Below, piece after piece: positions 18,494-26,555 of a stretch of 64,000 bases of DNA. This stretch comes from Gimesia sp. (GTDB lineage: Bacteria > Planctomycetota > Planctomycetia > Planctomycetales > Planctomycetaceae): positions 186,001-250,000 of the forward strand of contig NZ_JAVJSQ010000006.1 of assembly GCF_040219335.1 (NCBI RefSeq), read 5' to 3'. Position 1 is the first letter of the stretch. Every line of letters starts with the position of its first letter. The position numbers and the translations under genes were made by a program. Below the pieces are notes generated by a model. It had not been told where the DNA came from. It did no database searches and was given only the letters and a program-made list of their open reading frames with translations.

Positions 18494-19954
18494 ATGAAAT
18501 TCCCCCGCACACTGCCTCTGCTCTGTCTCTTATTTCTGCTGGCACACAATACTGCAGTTTCTGCAGCCGAGCAGAAGATGAATGTGCTGTTTATCATCTC
18601 CGACGACCTGACTGCGACGGCACTCTCCTGTTACGGGAATCAGGTCTGCCAGACACCGAACATCGACCGCATCGCTGCTAAAGGAACACGCTTCACCCAC
18701 GCCTACTGTCAGGCGACCTACTGCGGCCCCTCGCGGGCGTCTTTCATGTCCGGCTATTATCCCCATGCGACCAAAGCCTTCGGGTATGTCAGTCCGCGGT
18801 CCTACATTGGCGAGAAACCAACCTGGGCACAGCTCTTCAAGAACAACGGCTACTACTCAGCGCGTGTCAGCAAGATTTATCACATGGGAGTCCCCGGAGA
18901 CATTGAAAAGGGGAATGACGGCACCGACGATCCGGCTTCCTGGACCGAACGTTTTAACAGCCAGGGGCCCGAGTGGGCTGCTCCCGGGGATGGAGAGACA
19001 CTCGAGAATAACCCGGATGGCAAAAAGCCAGCCGTGGGAGGTAATACCTTTGTGGTTGTGGAAGCGGACGGAGATGACCTCGTGCATTCCGACGGAAAAA
19101 CCGCCCGCAAGGCTGTCGAACTGATCCAGCAGCACAAAGACGAACCGTTTTTCCTCGGGGTCGGCTTTGTTCGCCCCCACGTCCCCTTTGTCGCGCCCCG
19201 GACGTACTTCCCGCCTTACAAGCCTTACAGCAAACATGTCCTGCCGGAAAAAGTACCCGGTGACTGGGATGACATTCCCAAACTGGGGATCAATTATAAA
19301 ACCAGCAAAGGCATGCAGATGGATATCCGGCGACAGAAAAAGGCGGTCGGCGGTTACCTCGCCTCAGTTGCATACATGGATCGTCAGGTCGGGAAAGTCC
19401 TCGATGCCCTGGAGCAGGCAGGGATTGCAGACCGGACCATTGTGATCTTCACCAGCGATCACGGTTACCATCTGGGAGAACACGATTTCTGGGCGAAGGT
19501 CAGCCTGCATGAGGAGTCTGCTGCCGTACCATTGATTATCAGTGTCCCCGGTAAATCACCCACCGTCTGTAATTCACTCGCCGAACTGCTCGACCTCTAT
19601 CCAACGATCAGCAGTCTATGTGGTCTGCAGGTACCTGCAGGCATTCAGGGCAAAAATCTGGCTCCGCTTCTGGATGACCCCACACTGAGTGTCCGCGAAG
19701 CTGCCTTCAGTGTTGATCCACGCAATAAAGGCAATCGCGGCTTTCTGCTCCGCGATGATCGCTGGGCTTATATTCAATACCGGGAAGACGCTTCGGGAGG
19801 CATCGAACTGTTCGATATGGAAAACGATCCCAAACAGTACACGAACCTGGCCGAAAAACCGGGTTATGAAAAGGTTGTGGCCCAGTTCAAACAACGGATG
19901 ACTGAGAAGCTCAAGGCAGTCCGCACGAATGATCTGGGACACAGTTACGACTGA
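18494..19954 (+). CDS. Exported sulfatase, iduronate-2-sulfatase-like
   Basis: The 486-residue protein has a signal peptide (cleavage after VSAAE) and the sulfatase signature CGPSR beginning at Cys77, which should be converted to formylglycine. Metal-binding parts are visible: FIISDDLTATALSCYGN near the N-terminus and FTSDHGYHLGEHDFWAK near residue 315. The order RPHVPFVAPRTYF, then GYLASVAYMDRQVGKVLDALE, is typical of the iduronate-2-sulfatase-like group. It should remove sulfate esters from polysaccharides outside the cytoplasm. The precise sugar is unknown. It converges with the oxidoreductase gene 19 bases away. Confidence 0.95.
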   Translation: MKFPRTLPLLCLLFLLAHNTAVSAAEQKMNVLFIISDDLTATALSCYGNQVCQTPNIDRIAAKGTRFTHAYCQATYCGPSRASFMSGYYPHATKAFGYVSPRSYIGEKPTWAQLFKNNGYYSARVSKIYHMGVPGDIEKGNDGTDDPASWTERFNSQGPEWAAPGDGETLENNPDGKKPAVGGNTFVVVEADGDDLVHSDGKTARKAVELIQQHKDEPFFLGVGFVRPHVPFVAPRTYFPPYKPYSKHVLPEKVPGDWDDIPKLGINYKTSKGMQMDIRRQKKAVGGYLASVAYMDRQVGKVLDALEQAGIADRTIVIFTSDHGYHLGEHDFWAKVSLHEESAAVPLIISVPGKSPTVCNSLAELLDLYPTISSLCGLQVPAGIQGKNLAPLLDDPTLSVREAAFSVDPRNKGNRGFLLRDDRWAYIQYREDASGGIELFDMENDPKQYTNLAEKPGYEKVVAQFKQRMTEKLKAVRTNDLGHSYD

Positions 19955-19973
19955 ACCGGCGGGACAGAGTCGC

Positions 19974-21014
19974 TCACTCGATGGGGATCTGTTGCGTCTC
20001 ACCTGTAGCAGAGGCCTGATAGGATGCGTATATCGTTCTCAGAACCTGCAGACTGTCGTGGCTATCGAGTGGCGGCGGTTCTTTGTCGAGCACAGAGCGG
20101 ATCGCCGAATGCACGAAAGGCGTGTAACCTCGTGGCTGCACCGATTCTTCAAATTTATGAATCGTTCCCGGCTTGTCCGAGTTGAGATGCCACTGCAGGT
20201 AACGACCCGTAGAATAATCCATCTCCAGCCAGCCCTTGGAACCCCAGATCTTGATCAGCGACTGTTTCCCACGATTCGTGTAATAGCCCGACGACAACGT
20301 GCCCAGAAAACCTTTATGGAACTTCAGGCTCAACGCCACCGAGTCTTCGACATCGATCGGCTGACCTCCGATGTTAGTGACAAACCCGTTCACGGCACTG
20401 ATTCTGGTGTCGGTCAGGTACATCCCCAAATCGAGCCAGTGAATTCCCAGCCAGATCAGATGCCCTCCACCAGCCCGATCTTTCTGGGCGAACCAGCCTT
20501 GATGATAGCTTTTGCTCGTGAGCCGCGTCTGATCGGCAATGTAGTTGAGTTCAATCGCATAGATCTTGCCGAACACTCCTTTGCGAATCATGCGGCGGGC
20601 CGCTTTGACTTCCGGATTACTTCGATTCGCGAGCGCGAGCATCAGGTTGAGATGCTTGCTGTCCGCTTTTTGAACCAGGGCTTCGAACTGATCGATACTC
20701 GTGCAGGCCGGCTTTTCTGCGAACACGTGGCAGCCGTGTTCCAGTGCCATGTCGATCGCCGCCGGAGCCTTGATGGCTTCCAGCGTGACCAGCGCCATGT
20801 CCGGTTTCTCTTTTTCAAACAGCTGGCTGGGGTTGTCATACACTCTCGTCAGTTTGTCCCCCAGCTTTTCTTTGGCCAGGGCCGTGTGCTTGTGTCCTTC
20901 ATCGGAGAGGACGATTTCCTTGATGTCCTCTGAGGAAGCCAGCGCCGGGAAATAAGCGCCCAGGTGAGGCGACGTCTCACTGATGATGAGCGCGACTGTT
21001 GCTTTATCTGCCAT
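19974..21014 (-). CDS. Gfo/Idh/MocA family oxidoreductase, cytoplasmic
   Basis: The 346-residue protein has no signal peptide. Its N-terminal Rossmann-type half contains HVFAEKPACTS (the conserved EKP whose lysine is catalytic in this family). The C-terminal half is the usual alpha/beta substrate-binding domain (GGGHLIWLGIHWLDLGMYLT carries the conserved histidine region). It probably uses NAD(P) to oxidise or reduce a sugar or inositol. It lies 44 bases downstream of a second, Tat-exported Gfo/Idh/MocA gene on the same strand, so the two may be co-transcribed. Confidence 0.92.
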   Translation of the reverse strand: MADKATVALIISETSPHLGAYFPALASSEDIKEIVLSDEGHKHTALAKEKLGDKLTRVYDNPSQLFEKEKPDMALVTLEAIKAPAAIDMALEHGCHVFAEKPACTSIDQFEALVQKADSKHLNLMLALANRSNPEVKAARRMIRKGVFGKIYAIELNYIADQTRLTSKSYHQGWFAQKDRAGGGHLIWLGIHWLDLGMYLTDTRISAVNGFVTNIGGQPIDVEDSVALSLKFHKGFLGTLSSGYYTNRGKQSLIKIWGSKGWLEMDYSTGRYLQWHLNSDKPGTIHKFEESVQPRGYTPFVHSAIRSVLDKEPPPLDSHDSLQVLRTIYASYQASATGETQQIPIE

Positions 21015-21058
21015 GTGTCTGCTTTCTTCTGATGTGCGTTGCTGTGATCTCTAATGCA

Positions 21059-22345
21059 TCATACCTGCGGCAGTTCGTAGCCGTCACGATAAGTTCTCGT
21101 CAAATACTGATTGGCGTCTTTGTCTTCCGGGAAGGTCTCCGTTTTCGGATCGAAGACCAGCCGGCGTCCGGTGCGGTATGCGATATTCCCCAGGTGGCTG
21201 AGCATCGCTGAATAGTGACCTTCCTCAATCTCCGCCAGCAGTTCCTGCGATTTGCGGCTTTTGACACAGTCAAGGAAGTTCTGGTAATGAGCTCCCGTGT
21301 CCTGCCATTTCTGTTCGAAAGCCGGGCCGCGTTCATGCTTGTAGAAGATCCGATACCCGGAACGATCAACCATCATGAACCCTTTGTCGCCGTAAATGAT
21401 GTTATCGTTATCGTGGCGATGAGCCTGCATCCGGTAGGGGGTGAAGTCGCGCTGCTCATAGACGTAGAGCAGATCGTCATACTCCCAGGTAACCACCATC
21501 GTGTCGGGAGTTTCCTGGGCATCCCCTTTGGAACCCAGCTTCGCACCACTGCAGGAAACCGCATTCGGTGCCTTGAGATTCAACACCCAGCGACCAATGT
21601 CGATCTGATGCACTCCGTCATTGCCAATGTCCCCGGTGCCGAAATCCCAGTTCCAGTGCCAGGACGTATGAAAACAATTGCGATTGAAGGGCCGCTTCTG
21701 GGCCGGACCCAGCCACAGATCATAATTCACACCTTCAGGAACCGCTTCATCGGGACGTGGCGGATACAGGGCCCGACGCTGATTGTTGATCGCCTTGATC
21801 ATCATGACCTTCCCGATGGCACCGTCCTGGATCTGCTTCCACGCTTTCTGATAGACGGGAGTCGCCCGTAGATTCGTTCCGTGCTGCACCACACGCTTGT
21901 ATTTACGGGCGGCATTGACCAGTTGGCGACCCTCGTGAATGTTGTGCGAACAGGGCTTTTCGACATACACGTCTTTACCGGCCTGGCAGGCCATGATCGC
22001 CGCGGGTGTGTGCCAGTGGTCAGGAGTCGCAATCACGATCGCATCGATCTCGTCTCCCTCCAGCAGGCTGCGGAAGTCTTCCACCTGACGCGGTCGTTTT
22101 GCACCGGCTTTTTCAGCCTGCTCTGCCATCTGACCACTTCGACTCTGATCGGGATCACAGACAGCGACCAGATTGCTCTCGGGGAGTTTTGCAAACCAGC
22201 TTCCCAACCCACGTCCGCGACCACCACATCCCACCAGGGCAACATTCACCTTTTCATTCTCGGAGACAGCAGCCTGACTCAGAGAGGCCAGGCTCATTGA
22301 AGCCAGGGAAGCACCCATGAATGTGCGACGATTGACGTGGGGCAT
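21059..22345 (-). CDS. Gfo/Idh/MocA family oxidoreductase with Tat signal
   Basis: The start is set at ATG 22345, 27 codons inside the longest frame, because it follows GAGGAG and begins a twin-arginine signal (MPHVNRRTFMGASLASMSLAS). The 428-residue protein has a dinucleotide-binding loop (VALVGCGGRGRG), the EKPCSHN catalytic-lysine motif and a GDIGNDGVHQIDIGRW segment with the conserved histidine. Tat export would allow the folded enzyme to carry its nucleotide cofactor out. This is the glycosyl-hydrolase-109-like or 3-keto-sugar-forming type abundant in planctomycetes; the substrate is unknown. Confidence 0.94.
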   Translation of the reverse strand: MPHVNRRTFMGASLASMSLASLSQAAVSENEKVNVALVGCGGRGRGLGSWFAKLPESNLVAVCDPDQSRSGQMAEQAEKAGAKRPRQVEDFRSLLEGDEIDAIVIATPDHWHTPAAIMACQAGKDVYVEKPCSHNIHEGRQLVNAARKYKRVVQHGTNLRATPVYQKAWKQIQDGAIGKVMMIKAINNQRRALYPPRPDEAVPEGVNYDLWLGPAQKRPFNRNCFHTSWHWNWDFGTGDIGNDGVHQIDIGRWVLNLKAPNAVSCSGAKLGSKGDAQETPDTMVVTWEYDDLLYVYEQRDFTPYRMQAHRHDNDNIIYGDKGFMMVDRSGYRIFYKHERGPAFEQKWQDTGAHYQNFLDCVKSRKSQELLAEIEEGHYSAMLSHLGNIAYRTGRRLVFDPKTETFPEDKDANQYLTRTYRDGYELPQV

Positions 22346-22464
22346 AACGAATCTCCTCAAAGGGGGTATTGATTTCGAGTACGGACGCAAATCGCAGGTT
22401 TTCATCCTACCACGCAGGAGAACCATGTATCAAGCGGGGTTGATGTAAAAGGGGCTGGCTGGTG

Positions 22465-23589
22465 TTAATACTCATCGTAGTATTTCGGGGAGAGATAAAT
22501 CTCACTCTTCCAGGGAGACTCGGTTGTTGTCTGCAGTGTGTATTTTCGATCGGGGGGTAACAAATCCAGGGCCCGGTGGAAGGCGTTCATCACGCATGCT
22601 TCAGACCGAAAGATTTGATTCAATTCCTGTTCTGCTTTGAGATACGGGTCCTCTTGATCGTCGTCATCTTCATCATCGAGGTCACTTTCATAGCAGATGG
22701 TGTCTGTGAGTGTATCGATCAGGTGAGACGCTTCTGAATGTTCATGGACAATCACCAGTCGATCAAGAGTCTCTTCCCACTCCTTGCCCGACATGTTCGT
22801 GTTGTTGAGATAGTCTTTCCGAATCTGATCAGTAATGAAATTGTCAATCTGCTGCTTCCAGGGGCGTTTGGCCAGTTCAATCTCTTCTTCGCTCGGTTCA
22901 GGTTCACCGTTCCTGGCAGAGATGCGAATGACTTCCTCGGTGGTCACGCCTCCCCGTTCCATTCGCCAGTCCATTTCCCTGGCCCAGAAGGATTCAAAAT
23001 TGTCTTCGAATTTCTGGCCTGTGAGATCGACAGTCGTCTCTCCCTGCAATTCTTCTAAGAGACGTGCATGCATCTCTCGGACCTGCTCTGGTTCTGAGAG
23101 GTCCAGATGATCTAATCGAATCAGCTTTGAAAACTGGGGGTGATCCAGACCTTTATCCTCAGCATTCGAGACCGTGATGTGAGTGCCGTCGGATAAATCA
23201 GCAACCAAATCCAGACATAGGCGATCCATCTGTTTGATTTCATATAATGCCGCAAGCGAAGAAGACTGGCTGTTTCTGAAACCCTGGATCTCAATCTGCA
23301 AGGGGGCATACGCTTCAAACAGCCCATCCGGTTCATAGCCCAGCTCTATCAGCGTCTCGGTAATCAAATCTGCCTTGTCACCGTCAGACCAGTCAGCCTC
23401 CTGTAGCGGTTCCAGATCGATCTGTAACGGCGGTGCCATGCCGCCCATTTGAGCCATCGCACTTGCGAATCCTTCCGCAAATCGAGCAGCGAAGCTGCGA
23501 AAATTCCACTTCAGCCAGAACCAGACCAGCAGGATCAGCAGCACAAACCCTAATACAACCCCCAACGCCACATACACGATCATCATCAT
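22465..23589 (-). CDS. Single-span membrane protein with acidic C-terminal half, unknown
   Basis: The 374-residue protein is not recognised. Three ATGs in a row start the frame. A single N-terminal membrane span (residues 4-27) is followed by a short basic patch (KWNFRSFAARF), so the bulk is probably cytoplasmic. The rest is soluble, strongly acidic, and holds a run of Asp/Glu at residues about 308-320. It ends in aromatic-rich YLSPKYYDEY. No catalytic motif is visible. It stands between the oxidoreductase pair and the sialidase-like gene with gaps of about 120 and 170 bases. Confidence 0.75.
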   Translation of the reverse strand: MMMIVYVALGVVLGFVLLILLVWFWLKWNFRSFAARFAEGFASAMAQMGGMAPPLQIDLEPLQEADWSDGDKADLITETLIELGYEPDGLFEAYAPLQIEIQGFRNSQSSSLAALYEIKQMDRLCLDLVADLSDGTHITVSNAEDKGLDHPQFSKLIRLDHLDLSEPEQVREMHARLLEELQGETTVDLTGQKFEDNFESFWAREMDWRMERGGVTTEEVIRISARNGEPEPSEEEIELAKRPWKQQIDNFITDQIRKDYLNNTNMSGKEWEETLDRLVIVHEHSEASHLIDTLTDTICYESDLDDEDDDDQEDPYLKAEQELNQIFRSEACVMNAFHRALDLLPPDRKYTLQTTTESPWKSEIYLSPKYYDEY

Positions 23590-23757
23590 GGGATTTCCGA
23601 TCTGACGGGGAGCACTGTGAACAGTTCCCCTACCGGCTGCGAATAATGAACTATATCAGCTGTGCCTGTCGAATACGGATCTGTTCACCAAGTTAGCAAA
23701 CCGGAATTCGGGTGCAAGTAAATTTCGATTTCCGTCTCTCGTTTTCCTTGAGTTAAA

Positions 23758-25026
23758 TCATTTCTCCATCAACCGGTTCGGCTTCTTCCACAGAATCTTC
23801 GAAACGTAAACACTGTTGTCAGCGCCGTACTTGTTGTCGATGGGCATGACATAATCGGGACCGAAGCGTTGCATCCATTCGGTGACAATCACCCAGGTCT
23901 CATTTTCATTCACATCGACTACGCCAAAATTACCCAGGCGGGCCCCCCGCTCGGGAACCAGGATACACTCCGAGTCACGAATGACGGCCATCTTCTCCGG
24001 ATTAACGCGTCCAATGAATAGCGGAGCCCGATGACGTATCACATGGTCGTTGTTCGCGCCGCGCCTTGTGTAGACCAGGTACAGACCACCAGAGTGCGTC
24101 ACCCAGTGCGCCTGCGTGTTATAACTGCCCAGGTCAGTACCATCTTCAAACGTCCATTTCCGCGGCGGTTCGAAATGCAGTCCATCCTTGCTGCGGGTGA
24201 CATAAGCGGCGTCATCATTGCGAAGCGTCAGGTAAAACCAGTCTCCAAATTTCGTGATCGAAGGTTCTGCATAGCCCCGTTTGACATCAATCGAGAGCTC
24301 GTTTCCATGTTCAATGTATTTCAGTGTCTTACCATCAAAGCGACAGCGGAGCACCATCACGTCCGAACGCTTCTTCTCTGGTCGTCGATAATAGACCGGC
24401 AGCAGGATATCGCCATTGGGGAGATCATATCGCTGAACCGAACCGGCACCGCTGCTGGCAAACTCAGGGCCCTCCGGAAGTTTGAGGGACTGCCAGTCCG
24501 ACCAGACATTTTTGACAGGATCATAAGTCGCATATGAAGACACGCGGATATTTTTCTTGTGATCAATGCGGTTATTGTAATAACGGACCGTGTGACCGAT
24601 GCCCAGCAGTGTCTTTGATTTTGCATGCCACTGTGGCCAGAAGTCGGAGACGACGACCTCGCCTCCATCGGCCAGATTGTGTCGCCCCAGGTTCTTCTGT
24701 TCGAACGGCCCCTGCCAGGTTTGACCCAGATTATCGGTTCGCATGGAATTCAACGCGTAGAAGACATCGCTTCCGGTCAGCAGCAGCTTCTGCATCGTCA
24801 TGACAACGATCGGAAGTTTATGCGGGTTCCCCGGTGCGTCAACGGGAATCGCACCGGCCCGCGCATGCACCCAGCAGGTCTTTCCGTCATACCCTTTGGT
24901 GGCTCTGCTCAGTTGAATCTGAAAGTCCGGCGAATCCTGCTCGGGAAGTTTCGGATCTCCCGCCTGAACCGACGAGACAGAGCAGCAGAGCATCAGCAGC
25001 CAGAGAGCAGGGGAGAAGATTCGCAT
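23758..25026 (-). CDS. Exported sialidase-like (BNR/Asp-box propeller) protein
   Basis: The start is ATG 25026, preceded by AGGA at a good distance; the frame is open 29 codons further, but those residues do not look like a signal. The 422-residue protein has a signal peptide (cleavage near VQAGD) and a six-bladed propeller pattern: DNLGQTWQGPF, KDGLHFEPPRKW and DGTDLGSYNTQ are Asp-box-like. Related planctomycete proteins are annotated as exo-alpha-sialidases, yet many act on other sugars or only bind, and the arginine triad could not be assigned. It sits in the glycan-degradation region, divergent from the PQQ-propeller gene. Confidence 0.82.
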   Translation of the reverse strand: MRIFSPALWLLMLCCSVSSVQAGDPKLPEQDSPDFQIQLSRATKGYDGKTCWVHARAGAIPVDAPGNPHKLPIVVMTMQKLLLTGSDVFYALNSMRTDNLGQTWQGPFEQKNLGRHNLADGGEVVVSDFWPQWHAKSKTLLGIGHTVRYYNNRIDHKKNIRVSSYATYDPVKNVWSDWQSLKLPEGPEFASSGAGSVQRYDLPNGDILLPVYYRRPEKKRSDVMVLRCRFDGKTLKYIEHGNELSIDVKRGYAEPSITKFGDWFYLTLRNDDAAYVTRSKDGLHFEPPRKWTFEDGTDLGSYNTQAHWVTHSGGLYLVYTRRGANNDHVIRHRAPLFIGRVNPEKMAVIRDSECILVPERGARLGNFGVVDVNENETWVIVTEWMQRFGPDYVMPIDNKYGADNSVYVSKILWKKPNRLMEK

Positions 25027-25136
25027 GGTGTTATCCTGGTTTGAAAGAGTGTGGCAGAACCTGATCGTCAGTGATGGTCGTTTCATGATAACCGGCGGGG
25101 TCTCAGACAGCAAACTTCAGATTCTGCAGACTTTAC

Positions 25137-25164
25137 TTGCGGTCTGCCTCAGACGGTTTACAAT
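25137..25164 (+). promoter_or_regulatory. Possible sigma-70-type promoter for the PQQ-propeller gene
   Basis: TTGCGG (25137-25142) and TACAAT (25159-25164) are separated by 16 bases and lie about 80 bases upstream of the ATG at 25244, in the divergent intergenic region. The -10 box matches five of six consensus bases, the -35 only three. This is a weak, sequence-only call. Confidence 0.3.
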
Positions 25165-25243
25165 GAACGACTGATTTCTTGCCCGTCGATTCAACTGAAT
25201 CGATTCCGTCTCTCCGACATTCATACCCGAAGAAAGCATCCTG

Positions 25244-26503
25244 ATGTCTCGAACTCTGCTGGTCTGTCTGACACTGTTGTTATGTCCGTCTGCGATTCTC
25301 TCCGCCGCTGATCTGCCCCAGTTTCAAGCCAGCGACTGGCCCTGGTGGCGTGGCCTGCACCGCAATGGCGTTGCCAGCGCCAGCCAGAATCCACCGGTGA
25401 AATGGAGCGCCACGGAAAACGTAATCTGGAAATCAGCCGTCCCCGGCAGAGGCTATGGTTCACCTACCGTCTATAACAATCAGGTCTTCCTCGCCTCGGC
25501 TGATACCGAACAGGAAACGCAATTCGTCCTCTGCTATGATCGCCAGACTGGCAAAAAACTCTGGAAGATGGACGTCTTCAAAGGGGGCCTCAGTACCAAG
25601 GGAAATAAGAAATCAACACATGCCTCCTCGACCGTCGCCTGTGACGGCGAGCGGGTCTTCATTAACTTCATCAACAACGGCGCCGCTTACACCACGGCGC
25701 TCTCCTTGGATGGCAAACAGCTCTGGCAGACGAAGATCACCGATTACATCATTCACCAGGGCTACGGTTCCTCTCCCGCGATTTACGGACCGCTGGTAAT
25801 TGTCTCTGCCGACAACAAAGGTGGCGGTGCGATCGCCGGCCTGAACCGTACCGATGGTAAAATCGTCTGGAAAAATGAACGCCCCAAAACACCGAACTAC
25901 CCTTCGCCGATCATCCTGAATGTCGCCGGTAAAGAGCAACTGCTGATGACCGGCTGCAACCTCGTCACCGGCATGAATCCATTGACCGGGAAGATCCTCT
26001 GGGAAATCGACGGGGCGACCACCGAATGTGTCACCTCAACTGTTTCCAATGGCGAACTCATTCTCACCAGCGGCGGTTATCCCAAAAATCACATGTCCGC
26101 CGTCAAAGCCGATGGCTCCGGCGAAGTCGTCTGGGAAAACAGCACTCGTGTCTACGTTCCCTCCATGCTTGTGAAAGACGATTATATCTATTCCGTAACC
26201 GACAACGGCGTCGCGATCTGCTGGGATATCAAAACCGGCAAAGAACGCTGGAAAGGCCGTCTGGGCGGAACATTCAGTTCCTCACCCGTCATGGTCGGCA
26301 CGCGAATCTATGTAACCAACGAAGCCGGTGAGACCTATATCTTCCGGGCCAACCCCGATAAGTTCGTCATGATCTCCGAAAATAAACTCGGCACCGAAGT
26401 CTTCGCGACTCCCACCATCGTCGACAGTCGCATTTTTATGCGGGTGACTGAAGAAGTTGATGGCAAACGACAGGAAATGCTCTACTGCCTCGGCAGTAAG
26501 TAA
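25244..26503 (+). CDS. Exported PQQ-binding-like beta-propeller protein
   Basis: The 419-residue protein has a signal peptide (LLLCPSAILSAADL) and a propeller of repeated Trp-containing blades: WWRGLHRNGVAS, ENVIWKSAVPGRGYGSP, TGKKLWKMDVFKG, TDGKIVWKNERPKTPNYPSP, TGKILWEIDGATTEC and TGKERWKGRLGGTFSSSP. This matches the PQQ-like domain of planctomycete outer-membrane BamB-type and dehydrogenase-like proteins. It lacks the heme domain and clear PQQ ligands of true quinoprotein dehydrogenases, so it is more likely a scaffold or sugar-binding protein. It converges with the HEAT/sialidase gene. Confidence 0.92.
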   Translation: MSRTLLVCLTLLLCPSAILSAADLPQFQASDWPWWRGLHRNGVASASQNPPVKWSATENVIWKSAVPGRGYGSPTVYNNQVFLASADTEQETQFVLCYDRQTGKKLWKMDVFKGGLSTKGNKKSTHASSTVACDGERVFINFINNGAAYTTALSLDGKQLWQTKITDYIIHQGYGSSPAIYGPLVIVSADNKGGGAIAGLNRTDGKIVWKNERPKTPNYPSPIILNVAGKEQLLMTGCNLVTGMNPLTGKILWEIDGATTECVTSTVSNGELILTSGGYPKNHMSAVKADGSGEVVWENSTRVYVPSMLVKDDYIYSVTDNGVAICWDIKTGKERWKGRLGGTFSSSPVMVGTRIYVTNEAGETYIFRANPDKFVMISENKLGTEVFATPTIVDSRIFMRVTEEVDGKRQEMLYCLGSK

Positions 26504-26517
26504 GCAACTCACGATCC

Positions 26518-26540
26518 CCGTCACCGGTGCTGAGTGACGG
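26518..26540. terminator. Weak hairpin between convergent genes
   Basis: CCGTCAC (26518-26524) and GTGACGG (26534-26540) form a 7-base stem with a 9-base loop in the 52-base gap between two convergent genes. There is no strong T-run on either strand, so terminator function is only suggested by position. Confidence 0.3.
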
Positions 26541-26555
26541 TGAAGTCGTGTTATG

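Noticed and set aside
19929-20933. 334-codon frame antisense to the first oxidoreductase
   Set aside because: It lacks any motif and overlaps a complete Gfo/Idh/MocA gene.
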